From assembly GCF_016904885.1 (NCBI RefSeq), contig NZ_JADWYI010000001.1, positions 6,262,001-6,326,000 of the forward strand: a stretch of DNA of 64,000 bases. Reading direction: 5' to 3'. Origin of the DNA: Archangium primigenium (GTDB lineage Bacteria; Myxococcota; Myxococcia; Myxococcales; Myxococcaceae). Below, piece by piece: positions 16,282-23,846 of the stretch (within the stretch, counting starts at the first letter, position 1; each line of letters opens with the position of its first letter). The notes under the pieces were generated by a model, which did no database searches, was not told the origin of the DNA, and was given only the letters and a program-made list of their open reading frames with translations. The translations under genes were made by a program, and so were the position numbers.

Positions 16282-17148
16282 ATGGACAACCCCTCGAACC
16301 GACCCCTCCCCCCGGTACTCGATGAACGCTGGAACACGGACGACGACGTCGCCTGGCCGGGCAACGTGCCCTCGCGCACCCAGGCGCTGGAAGCGCTGCG
16401 CGACCGGCAGCTCTTCGTGCGGCCCCTGCCGAGGGCGCGCCGGGTGCGCGAGCGGCTGTCCGCGCCCGAGCGCGCCGCCGTGGGGGGCAGCGGCTTCTGC
16501 CCCCTGTTGAGGGAGGCCACCGTGGTGCGCTGGCGGCTGGCGGCGGCGGCGGACCTGCTGCCGGCCGCGGGGTCCCGCCGCAGCGCCGTGGCCCTGCGCG
16601 CCCTGCTCGTGGAGGTGAACCAGATGACGAGCGCGCTCCGGGCCGCCCGGCCGCCCTCGGCCGAGCTCGCCCTGGCGCTCGACGCCGCCGGCGAGAAGCT
16701 CAACGCCGAGGTCACCGCCTTCCTGCGCTCGGTGAAGGCCGTGGCCGAGGTGCGGCGCACCCCGCCCCGGCGCGTGCCCCGTCTCGCGCTCGCGCCCCAG
16801 CCCCCGCTGCCTCCGGAGGCCCGCCGCTGGTCGGCCTCGCCCCTGCTCTCCGCGGCGCTGGTGCTCACCCTGACGGTGGCCGCCATGGCCGCGCTCCAGG
16901 GTCCGGTGGAGGCGCGCGCGCAGGGGTCCGAGGACAGCGCGCCGGATGCCTTCGTCACACCTCACGCGGGCACGGGCGCCCTGCTGGTGCGCTCGACCCT
17001 GCCGGGGCCGGAGACCGAGGCCCAGCGCGCCTGGCTGCGCTTCCAGGAGGCCAAGGGCATGCGGGTGACGATGCTCGGGCCGGGCAGCTACCTGGTGGCC
17101 CCCGCGCTCCGGGCGGATGCCTCGGGGCCCGGGCCCACCATGCCGTAG
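16282..17148 (+). CDS. Hypothetical protein with one transmembrane segment
   Basis: A protein of 288 residues from the ATG at 16282 (in-frame starts at 16213 and 16222 would add about 20 residues and cannot be excluded). It has an N-terminal soluble domain rich in Arg/Ala/Leu helices (residues 30-180), a single hydrophobic helix (SPLLSAALVLTLTVAAMAAL, about 195-214) and a short C-terminal domain of about 70 residues. That domain contains GTGALLVRSTLPGPETEAQ and AWLRFQEAKGMRVTMLGPGSYLVAP. I do not recognise a family. The next gene, 55 bases on, encodes a type IV pilin-like protein, so a part in a secretion or pilus-like assembly is possible but unsupported by motifs. Confidence 0.6.
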   Translation: MDNPSNRPLPPVLDERWNTDDDVAWPGNVPSRTQALEALRDRQLFVRPLPRARRVRERLSAPERAAVGGSGFCPLLREATVVRWRLAAAADLLPAAGSRRSAVALRALLVEVNQMTSALRAARPPSAELALALDAAGEKLNAEVTAFLRSVKAVAEVRRTPPRRVPRLALAPQPPLPPEARRWSASPLLSAALVLTLTVAAMAALQGPVEARAQGSEDSAPDAFVTPHAGTGALLVRSTLPGPETEAQRAWLRFQEAKGMRVTMLGPGSYLVAPALRADASGPGPTMP

Positions 17149-17203
17149 GCGCCCTCGGCGCGCCTCGGGGTTTTTCACACGCAGCACCAGGGGGGATGTC
17201 TCC

Positions 17204-17710
17204 ATGCTGTCTTCGTCCAGGCCGTACCACCCCGCCCCGCGTCGGGGCTTCACGCTCATCGAGTTGGTGATCGCCGTCACCCTCATCGGGCTCATCGTCG
17301 CGCTCGCGCTGCCGGAGCTCTCCGGCGTCGTGCTGCGCACCAAGCAGGGCGAGCGCGAGGTGATGATGAACGCCATCGCCCAGGCGGTGAACGACTATGC
17401 CTTGCACCACGAGGGCATGCTTCCCGGCGGACCCCTGCCGGATCTGCCCCGCAACCCCTCGCACGCCCCCGATGGCTCCCGGCAGTGGTTCTCCCCGGAC
17501 GTGGGCCGCTGGGCGGCCCTGGGCTGGCGGCCCGAGGCCCCGCTCTACTACCGCTACGACGTCACCAGCCCCACCCCCGACACCTTCGTGGTGACGGCCC
17601 AGGCGGACCTGGATCGCAACGGCCGGGTGAACGTCAAGTCCATCACCTATCGGCGCCGCGGCGGCACCTTCCAGCGCCTGTCCGAGACGGAGAGCGCGGA
17701 TCTGTATTGA
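17204..17710 (+). CDS. Type IV pilin/pseudopilin-like protein
   Basis: A 168-residue protein with a prepilin leader and the N-methylation signature: a short basic leader ending Arg-Arg-Gly, then FTLIELVIAVTLIGLIVALAL. Cleavage after Gly by prepilin peptidase would leave Phe1 and Glu5, both present. The hydrophobic helix would anchor the subunit in the inner membrane or filament core. The globular part (residues 50-168) has no pilin disulfide, but contains a conserved-looking NDYALHHEGMLPGG region and a terminal beta segment. Its length fits major pseudopilins (GspG-like) or minor pilins. No pilus or type II secretion genes are adjacent, so it is probably an orphan pilin-like protein using machinery encoded elsewhere. 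The start at 17204 follows a GGGGGGA ribosome site. Confidence 0.8.
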   Translation: MLSSSRPYHPAPRRGFTLIELVIAVTLIGLIVALALPELSGVVLRTKQGEREVMMNAIAQAVNDYALHHEGMLPGGPLPDLPRNPSHAPDGSRQWFSPDVGRWAALGWRPEAPLYYRYDVTSPTPDTFVVTAQADLDRNGRVNVKSITYRRRGGTFQRLSETESADLY

Positions 17711-17743
17711 ACCCGGGGCCGTCCGGGAGGTAGGAGCCCGGAC

Positions 17744-18445
17744 ATGGGCGCTCAGTGGAAACACAAGGGCCGCACGGAGCACGCGGCCGCGAAGGGTCGG
17801 CTCTTCACCAAGCTGGTCAAGGAACTCATCATCTCCGCCAAGGCGGGCGGGGCGGAGGTGGCCTCCAACCCCCGGCTGCGCATGGCGGTGGAGCAGGCCA
17901 AGAAGGCCTCCATGCCGCGCGACACGCTGGAGCGCGCCATCAAGAAGGGCGCGGGCCTGCTGGACGAGCCGGTCAACTACGAGCTCGTCACCTACGAGGG
18001 CTTCGCGCCCCACCAGGTGCCCGTCATCGTCGAGTGCCTCACGGACAACAAGAACCGCACGGCCACCAACATCCGGGTGCTCTTCCGCAAGGGGCAGATC
18101 GCCACCACGGGCGCGGTGTCGTGGGACTTCAACCGCATGGGCGTCATCGAGGCCACGCCGCCCGAGGGTGGGGCCGACGCGGAAGAGGCCGCCATCGAGG
18201 CCGGGGCGGACAACGTGGAGCCGGGGGACGAGGGCGCCTCGCGCTTCCTCACGGGCCCCACGGACGTGGACACGGTGGGCAAGGCGCTCGCGGGCCTGGG
18301 CTGGACGGTGAGCGCGCAGAACCTCGCGTGGATCGCCAAGAACCCGGTGGAACTCGAAGGCGAGGCGCGCACCGAGGTGGAGGCCTTCCTCGAGGCGATG
18401 GACTCGGACGACGACGTGCAGAACATCTACGTCGGGCTCAAGTGA
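17744..18445 (+). CDS. yebC: YebC/PmpR-family translation/transcription factor
   Basis: A 233-residue YebC-family protein of normal length. It opens [29 protein letters not shown], close to the family's MAGHSKWANIKHRK start, then [23 protein letters not shown] and [20 protein letters not shown]. It ends in an acidic domain ([20 protein letters not shown]). Family members act as DNA-binding regulators (PmpR) or help ribosomes through polyproline stretches; the latter would suit this proline-rich proteome. The last codons overlap the first bases of the hemocyanin-like gene (GTGA), so the two are translationally coupled. No ruvC/ruvA genes, frequent yebC neighbours, are present. Confidence 0.93.
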   Translation: MGAQWKHKGRTEHAAAKGRLFTKLVKELIISAKAGGAEVASNPRLRMAVEQAKKASMPRDTLERAIKKGAGLLDEPVNYELVTYEGFAPHQVPVIVECLTDNKNRTATNIRVLFRKGQIATTGAVSWDFNRMGVIEATPPEGGADAEEAAIEAGADNVEPGDEGASRFLTGPTDVDTVGKALAGLGWTVSAQNLAWIAKNPVELEGEARTEVEAFLEAMDSDDDVQNIYVGLK

Positions 18446-20193
18446 GCCCCCCCGCGTCGCATGCCCGGCTGCGGGCGGTGCTCTGTCAGCCGGAGCCGCC
18501 GGCCGCGCCGCGCTTCCAGCCCGCCCTGCCCGCCCACCTGGAGCGGGCCCTGGACGTGGCGGCCCACTTCATGGCCCTGGCCAACGCCACGCCCGGCGAG
18601 GCCGGACTGCTCGCCATCGCCGAGGACGCCGAGCGGCGGGCGCGCGAGGGACACGCCGAGGAGACGGCCCACGCGCTGCGCATCTTCCTCGCCCACCACC
18701 CCGAGGGCCGGGACGTCCCCGTGCCGCCGCTGGAGGAGCGCGCGCCGCACCAGGTGCTGTCCTCGCGCCGGCCGGAGCCGCCGCGCAAGGCGCCTCCGGG
18801 CCTGCCGGGCGCGGAGGTATGGGTGGACTACTTCCGCGAGGACGCCGGGCTCAACGACATGCTCGACACGTGGCGGGTGCGCTTTCCCGCCGCGGGCCAC
18901 CCGGACCCCGCCGAGCCCTCGCGCCGCGTGCGGCCCGCGCGCCGCACCGAGCGCTACTGGCACGCGCACCGGCAACTGCTCGCGCGCTACGACACGGAGC
19001 GGCTGGCGTTCGGCATGCACCGGGTGGCGCCCCTGCAGGACTACACGGCGCCGCTCAACGAGGGCTATGACTCCCGGCTGCCGGGCTTCGCGCCCCGCCC
19101 GCCCGGGGTGAGCCTCCAGGGCCTGCCGGGCTACGACATCGCGGACCACGCCACGCGCCGCGACCGGCTGTTCGCCGGGGCCTCCTCGGGCCTGCTCTGG
19201 CATGGGGACACGCCCCTGGACTTGGAGCACCTGGAGCAGCTCGCCGACACGGCCGAGTCCACGCCGGACTCCCTGGATGGCGAGGCCTGGCGCGAGCCGC
19301 TCGGCCCGCATGGCGCGTTCCACCACATGGGCCAGGTGATGCTCGCGAACCTCCGGGCCCCGCGCGACACCTCGGGTCGCCTGGGCGTCCTGGGGAACCC
19401 GGCCACGGCGGGACGGGATCCGCTCTTCTACCGGTGGCACCGCCACGTGGACGACCTGCTCGACTCCTGGCAGTGCTCGCACCTGCTGCCGCACGACCTG
19501 TCCGACGCGCCCCCGGTGCTGCTGCGCAAGTGGATCGGCGAGGGCCCCTACCCCGCGCACCAGAGCCCGGACATCCTCCTGTGCTTCGAGAAGGACATGC
19601 CCGGCGCGGACGCCCCGGACTTCGACGGCCAGCGCTGGGGCGAGGCGACCTTCGGGGGCGAGCACTGGGACAAGCCGCCGCCGTCCTTCTTCGTGAGCAC
19701 GCACACGCTGCGCACGCACCTGGGCCAGCACGCGGTGCGCCTGCCGGACGGCACGGAGGCGTTCACGCCGCGCCTGGTGCACGAGCCCTTCGCGTACTTC
19801 CTGCGGGTGGAGAACACCCTGGAGCGGGCGCACACGGTGACGGTGCGCCTGCACCTGGTGGCGGACGCCTTCGCCGATGACCGGCGGCTGTGGATGGAGC
19901 TGGACCGCTTCGTCCACACGCTCGGGCCCCGGGAGCGGGCGGTCATCCACCGGCCCTCGCGGCTGTCGTCGGTGGTGCACGAGCTCGGCTGGCCCGCGCA
20001 CCTGCTGCTGCCCCGGGGCCGCCGGGAGGGCATGCTCTTCCGCCTCCAGATGATGGTCACCGACACGGCCTTGGAAGCGCGCGAGGAGGGCTATCCCTTC
20101 AACCGGCTCATGCCCCGGGGCCAGCGCCCGGTGGATCTGCTCGCCCTGCCGCACGTAGTGACGCGCAACATCTGGATCCACCACGTGGAGTGA
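18442..20193 (+). CDS. Arthropod-hemocyanin/phenoloxidase-like protein with incomplete copper site
   Basis: A 583-residue protein whose whole length aligns by eye with arthropod hemocyanins and hexamerins: an N-terminal helical domain (1-115), a central copper domain and a C-terminal beta domain. Matching blocks are YFREDAGLN (130-138), [16 protein letters not shown] (176-), [31 protein letters not shown] (293-), [13 protein letters not shown] (326-) and, near the end, [20 protein letters not shown] and [19 protein letters not shown]. Of the six copper-binding histidines only three remain: His176 (CuA), His294 and His333 (CuB). The first two CuA positions are Leu141 and Arg145, and the second CuB position is Gln298. 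Dioxygen binding or oxidase activity is therefore doubtful. No signal peptide is seen. It starts at a GTG overlapping the yebC stop. Confidence 0.82.
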   Translation: MSPPASHARLRAVLCQPEPPAAPRFQPALPAHLERALDVAAHFMALANATPGEAGLLAIAEDAERRAREGHAEETAHALRIFLAHHPEGRDVPVPPLEERAPHQVLSSRRPEPPRKAPPGLPGAEVWVDYFREDAGLNDMLDTWRVRFPAAGHPDPAEPSRRVRPARRTERYWHAHRQLLARYDTERLAFGMHRVAPLQDYTAPLNEGYDSRLPGFAPRPPGVSLQGLPGYDIADHATRRDRLFAGASSGLLWHGDTPLDLEHLEQLADTAESTPDSLDGEAWREPLGPHGAFHHMGQVMLANLRAPRDTSGRLGVLGNPATAGRDPLFYRWHRHVDDLLDSWQCSHLLPHDLSDAPPVLLRKWIGEGPYPAHQSPDILLCFEKDMPGADAPDFDGQRWGEATFGGEHWDKPPPSFFVSTHTLRTHLGQHAVRLPDGTEAFTPRLVHEPFAYFLRVENTLERAHTVTVRLHLVADAFADDRRLWMELDRFVHTLGPRERAVIHRPSRLSSVVHELGWPAHLLLPRGRREGMLFRLQMMVTDTALEAREEGYPFNRLMPRGQRPVDLLALPHVVTRNIWIHHVE

Positions 20194-20538
20194 CGCGGAG
20201 CCCCGACGACATCCGAACGGGTGGGCTTGATGCACTGCCGTGCGGCTCTCCCGCACTTTATGTGCTCAGAGGGAAAGGACGCCCGCCACCCCGATGAGCA
20301 GAGAGCGTCGTACGCGCGTCGTGCACACAAAGTGCGGGAGCGCCACTGTGGCAATCCCACCCCGCCCGAGAATGGAGTGCTCGCTGCGTTGGCGCTGCTT
20401 GGCCCGCTCTTCGGCTGCTGACCCCGGCGCCCAACCGCGAGCCCGGCGCGCTCGTTCGTAGCTGTCGGGTGGCAACTCCATACTTCGACCGGACCCGCCA
20501 GGACCCATTGGGTTCTTGCTCTGAGAGAGGACCCCACC
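20194..20538. other. Non-coding stretch with a long inverted repeat
   Basis: 345 bases between the hemocyanin-like gene and the DUF6310-type lipoprotein gene. No convincing coding region on either strand. It contains the inverted repeat at 20244-20344. The lipoprotein gene is preceded by GAGAGAGGACCCC, a possible ribosome site. GC content is lower than in the flanking genes. Confidence 0.5.
20244..20344. repeat. 22-base inverted repeat with 57-base spacer
   Basis: The arms 20244-20265 and 20323-20344 are inverted copies with two mismatches (core CTCCCGCACTTT). The spacer has no obvious coding content. The structure could be a small non-autonomous element (MITE-like) or a large cruciform/operator. 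It lies at the left edge of the accessory block. Confidence 0.55.
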
Positions 20539-21387
20539 ATGCGCCTTCGAGCGTGCCTCGCACTTCTGATCTACGCCTCTGCCTGCGCGACGTCAGCGCC
20601 GGGCCCAGAAGAAACCGTGGACTGGGATCCGGGGTACGCCAACCTCCAGCGAGCGGCGGCGCTGCCCTGGACGGATGGAGGACGGTGCGTGGTCCAAGAG
20701 GCATCGCGGCCGTGGCCCGTCCTCGCGGAGCGGTGCTATCACGCCCTGGACCATGACCGCGTTGAGTTTCACGACCTCACGGGAAGATGCGCGGTGGCCT
20801 CCGCTGCGGCCGCTACCGTGGGGTTCAGACTGTGCGTGCTGGCGGCGCCGGAGATTGCCGCGGGGGCGGTGGTGGTGACGGGCGTGGTGGTGGCGGGCTA
20901 CCTCATCAAGGAGGCCCTGCATCTCTACGAACTGCGGAGGGGTCGCCCTGAAACGCGCCCCGTGACAGAGCCGCGCCCGGTGCCTGTCACGAAGACCGCC
21001 CCGCCGAAGCCCGCTCCAGAGAAGAAGTCCAAGCCAGAGCCAAAAGGGCCGGATTTTCCTCCCGTGGGGCCAATTGAGGTCGCGGAGCGAGAGCGCCGTC
21101 GCAGGTGCGAGCCCATACCAGTGCCGCATGAGGGCAAAGATGACGCGCATGACAGGTGCGCAGACCAGGTTCCGCCCAACCGCTATCCCGGAATGGATGT
21201 GCTCGTGGGCGGTGTGAGCTTCGATGCGCTGCAAGTCGGTGTTCGTGTGCTGTGGGAAATCAAGACCCATCGATTTGACGCATACCCTGATTTTGTTCAA
21301 GACAAGGAAATCAGGAGGGAAATGATTCAAGTAGAAAAGCAGCAAAAGCTGCGGCGGCATGCGGATATGGCTATGTCGTTGGGGTGA
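20539..21387 (+). CDS. DUF6310-type lipoprotein with nuclease-like C-terminal domain, frameshifted near its end
   Basis: The open frame encodes 282 residues: a lipoprotein signal (lipobox Ala-Ser-Ala-Cys17), a region of about 90 residues, a hydrophobic segment (AAGAVVVTGVVVAGYLIKEAL), a Pro/Lys linker and a C-terminal domain starting RRRRCEPIPVPHEG. That domain resembles the myxobacterial DUF6310 family. Asp220, Asp229 and VLWEIKT (Glu240, Lys242) fit a PD-(D/E)xK nuclease core by pattern only. The frame ends prematurely in RRHADMAMSLG. A -1 change at the A4 tract 21344-21347 restores a typical ending (ACGYGYVVGVSTEAHKAALL and on) that stops at 21464, overlapping the next gene's ATG. It is thus a single-base deletion, a frameshifted expression or a sequence error. 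Probably an exported effector paired with the next gene. Confidence 0.72.
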   Translation: MRLRACLALLIYASACATSAPGPEETVDWDPGYANLQRAAALPWTDGGRCVVQEASRPWPVLAERCYHALDHDRVEFHDLTGRCAVASAAAATVGFRLCVLAAPEIAAGAVVVTGVVVAGYLIKEALHLYELRRGRPETRPVTEPRPVPVTKTAPPKPAPEKKSKPEPKGPDFPPVGPIEVAERERRRRCEPIPVPHEGKDDAHDRCADQVPPNRYPGMDVLVGGVSFDALQVGVRVLWEIKTHRFDAYPDFVQDKEIRREMIQVEKQQKLRRHADMAMSLG

Positions 21388-21460
21388 GCACTGAAGCGCA
21401 CAAAGCCGCGCTGCTCGAAGAAAGTCCCACTCTCGATGTTGTTGTCACGGGGTGCACTCG

Positions 21461-22216
21461 ATGACCAAGCGTAAAGCCCTCACCCTCATCGTTCACGCGC
21501 CTGCTCTCGTGGGCAAAGACAGACGCACGCGCGATGTCGTCCATGGCATGGAGAAGGCGCTCCCCGGCTTGCGCCTGGAGTGGCGGATCTCCGAAGGCGG
21601 GCACCCCATCACATTGCCGCAGCGCGACACGTGGCTCGTGGAAAGCATTGAGGACGGGGGATTCCCTCTCGTGTGCAACGGGGACGAGAGTTACCCCGTG
21701 ACGGTTTGGGGAATGGGAAAATCGGGACTCCTCAGCGCAGGCGGTCAGGACCAGTTTGAAGTGCATGCGAAACTGCCACTAGGCGAGCCCGTGATTGCGG
21801 CAGCAGCGAATGTGCTGGAAGGAATGGCGGAAGGGGCGCGCGCATTTTGGGGGCACGCGTCGCCGTATGGTTACGGCTCGGAAGTCGCGCAGCAGTTTCG
21901 CCGCTCGCCTCATGGACCGGAGCGCTCACCCCGTGGGCTTCCCATGCTCAACCTTCCAGAGGAGCTCCCCGCGCCTGAGATTCCCTGTTTCCTTGGGTGG
22001 CTGAACTATTGGTCCGCCGCTGCCGCGAAGGCCATCCAGTTCCCGGATTCTGCTCGCGACGCGGATCTGCGCTTGCGCTCACGGCGTACGGCATCGGGCG
22101 GGTGGGTCGTGCAGCTCACCGAGGCGCCGCTCGACCTGGACAACCCCGCCCACCTGGACGCGCTCAAACGGGCCTACGAGCGCTTCCCGGAGATTGGCGG
22201 GCGCACAGCCCCCTGA
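21461..22216 (+). CDS. DUF5953-type protein, probable partner/immunity to the DUF6310 lipoprotein
   Basis: A 251-residue soluble protein beginning MTKRKALTLIVHAPALVGKD. This opening and the following DVVHGMEKALPGLRLEW are typical of the DUF5953 family, found in myxobacteria beside DUF6310-type genes. The ATG at 21461 overlaps the stop (21462-21464) of the frame-restored DUF6310 gene by ATGA, a classic coupled pair. No membrane segments or catalytic motifs are apparent. Other recognisable segments are WGMGKSGLLSAGGQDQFEVH near residue 85 and FLGWLNYWSAAAAKAIQFPD near 180. The cognate-immunity role is inferred from gene order and family co-occurrence that I recall, not from experiment. Its last 43 bases overlap a minus-strand HEAT-like remnant. 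Confidence 0.7.
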   Translation: MTKRKALTLIVHAPALVGKDRRTRDVVHGMEKALPGLRLEWRISEGGHPITLPQRDTWLVESIEDGGFPLVCNGDESYPVTVWGMGKSGLLSAGGQDQFEVHAKLPLGEPVIAAAANVLEGMAEGARAFWGHASPYGYGSEVAQQFRRSPHGPERSPRGLPMLNLPEELPAPEIPCFLGWLNYWSAAAAKAIQFPDSARDADLRLRSRRTASGGWVVQLTEAPLDLDNPAHLDALKRAYERFPEIGGRTAP

Positions 22217-22731
22217 GACTCGGCATGGCTCGCGCCAACCGTGCACAGGTCCAGTTCGGGCCCCTTGGGCCCCAGTCGAAGCCGCGCCAGTCCCAAGGTG
22301 TCGCGTCGCGGGTCCCGCACGTCCCCGGGTGCCGGTGCGTCCGCCTTCACCCAAGGGAAATAGAGCCCGCCGTGCGCGTCGAGCAGTTGATCCTCTCCGG
22401 TGAGGAAGTCCAGGGGGAGCAGCGTCTCGAGGTGGGCGGAGGCGTCCAGCCCCAGGGAGGGAATGGGAGCGGGCGGGGCATGGCGCTGGAGGACAGGCAG
22501 CGCGAGGGGCGAGTGCGAGGCGATCCGACCGAGCGCCTGAGCCGAGGCCAGGCGCACACGCTCCTCGGCGTCCATCGCGAGGACTCCGAGCAGCTCGCTC
22601 GCGCGCGCCTCGGACACCTGGGCGCAGCCGAGCGAGACGGCGCACAGGGCGCGGGTCTCCGTCTTCCTCGCCCACACGAGCTCGGCGAGGCGCTCGATGA
22701 CCGCCGGATCCCGGATGGCTGGGGCTTCCAA
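22174..22731 (-). pseudogene. HEAT-repeat-like gene remnant, 5' end lost
   Basis: A minus-strand reading frame of 185 residues with HEAT/PBS-lyase-like helices: RDPAVIERLAELVWARKTETRALCAVSL, then AEERVRLASAQALGRIASHSPLALPVLQ. These are followed by a non-repeat tail containing GLYFPWVKADAP and LGPKGPELDLC. There is only a TTG to start from (22731), and the frame continues upstream into the end of the AraC gene, where resemblance stops. It looks like the C-terminal part of a larger gene cut off when the AraC/SDR segment arrived. Alternatively it is a small gene coupled to araC by its TTG. Its overlap with the DUF5953-type gene also argues against a healthy gene. Confidence 0.45.
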
Positions 22732-22732
22732 C

Positions 22733-23698
22733 TCAAGCCTCCGGGGACGGTCGATTCGACTCCGAATCGGTCTCCGCGCCCTGATGACACAGCCGGTAGC
22801 CGCCCGGCGAGACGTTCATGACGCGCTTGAAGACCTTGCCGAACGAACTTTCCGACTCGTACCCCACGGCGTTCGCGATCGCCGCCATCTTGATGGGTTG
22901 GCGCTCGCGCAGCATGGCGGCGGCGCGGACCATCCGCCACCGCGTCAGGTGATCCAGCGGCGTTTCGCCCACGAGCTTGCGAAATCGATCGGCGAACGCC
23001 GACCGCGACATGGCGACGCCTTCAGCGAGCGCGGGCACCGTCCAGTTCCGCGCCGGCTCGGCATGCATCAGCCGCAGCGCCTCGCCGATCTGCGGGTCGA
23101 CGAGCGCGCGCAACCAGCTCGGGCTGTCGCTGCCGATCATCGAGTGGATCTGGCTGCGCATCGCCTGAACGAACAGCACCTCCGCCAGGCGGTCGACGAT
23201 CGCCGCCGAGCCGGGCTGGTCGCCCATCGTCTCGGCCGCGAGGTGTTGAAGCGTCGCGCCGAACCACGGCGACTCGTGCGACGACGCCGGCAGATGCACG
23301 ATCGCGGGCAGATGCTTGACCAGCATCTCGCTCTCCGGCGACTCGAACGTGAAGCAGCCGGCGATCACCGACACGGGAATGCCTTGTCCGCCGTACGAGA
23401 AAAGACGCGTTCGATGAAACGCCTCGGCCGACACGACGTCGGTCGCCGACCGGACCGGCTCCCTCGGCCCGCTCACCAGCGTGTACGTCTTGGGCGAAGG
23501 GAGGAAAACGAAATCCCCACCGACGAGCGGAATCGGTTTGCCGCCGTCGACGATCAGCAGGCACGAACCGCGCGTCACGATGAGGCAGACCCCTTTGTCC
23601 CCGGGGAACTCCAACCCAAACGGCGCGGACAAATCCAAGCGGCCGTAGAGCTGGCCTTGCGTGCGGAGGAGCGACATGACTTCGGCGAGAACGTCCAC
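22733..23698 (-). CDS. AraC-family transcriptional regulator (cupin sensor)
   Basis: A 321-residue regulator. The N-terminal half is a cupin-like sensor domain of the AraC_binding_6 kind (GGDFVFLPSPKTYTLVSGP, ESEMLVKHLPAIVHLP). The C-terminal 100 residues hold two helix-turn-helix motifs: WTVPALAEGVAMSRSAFADRFRKLVGETP and IKMAAIANAVGYESESSFGKVFKRVMNVSPGGYR. Start: GTG at 23698, with a GGGAGGG ribosome site 4 bases upstream. It is divergent from the NTF2-SDR fusion gene (148-base gap), which it very likely controls; such regulator/SDR pairs are common in proteobacteria. Base composition and codon use are less extreme in GC than in surrounding genes, suggesting acquisition from outside. Confidence 0.9.
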   Translation of the reverse strand: MDVLAEVMSLLRTQGQLYGRLDLSAPFGLEFPGDKGVCLIVTRGSCLLIVDGGKPIPLVGGDFVFLPSPKTYTLVSGPREPVRSATDVVSAEAFHRTRLFSYGGQGIPVSVIAGCFTFESPESEMLVKHLPAIVHLPASSHESPWFGATLQHLAAETMGDQPGSAAIVDRLAEVLFVQAMRSQIHSMIGSDSPSWLRALVDPQIGEALRLMHAEPARNWTVPALAEGVAMSRSAFADRFRKLVGETPLDHLTRWRMVRAAAMLRERQPIKMAAIANAVGYESESSFGKVFKRVMNVSPGGYRLCHQGAETDSESNRPSPEA

Positions 23699-23846
23699 GA
23701 ACCCTCCCTGTGCCTGGCGTTTCGGACCAAAGAACCGGCCTATCGAGCATGGATAGTCCAGAACGCCCGGCCTAATCTTCGTTCATCGTTGAAACACAGC
23801 AGCGGTCGGAAATCAACGGCGAACCGAACCCAGAACCGGAGACTGT

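Noticed and set aside
17117-17203. N-terminal extension of the pilin-like protein
   Set aside because: The prepilin leader must be short and precede Gly-Phe; the ATG at 17204 with its ribosome site fits.
20244-20344. Inverted repeat read as a transcription terminator
   Set aside because: The 57-base spacer and 22-base arms are far larger than a terminator, and there is no T tract.
20258-20704. Minus-strand frames over the gap before the DUF6310-type gene
   Set aside because: No ribosome site, no recognisable motifs, and the frames run across the lipoprotein signal region of the plus-strand gene.
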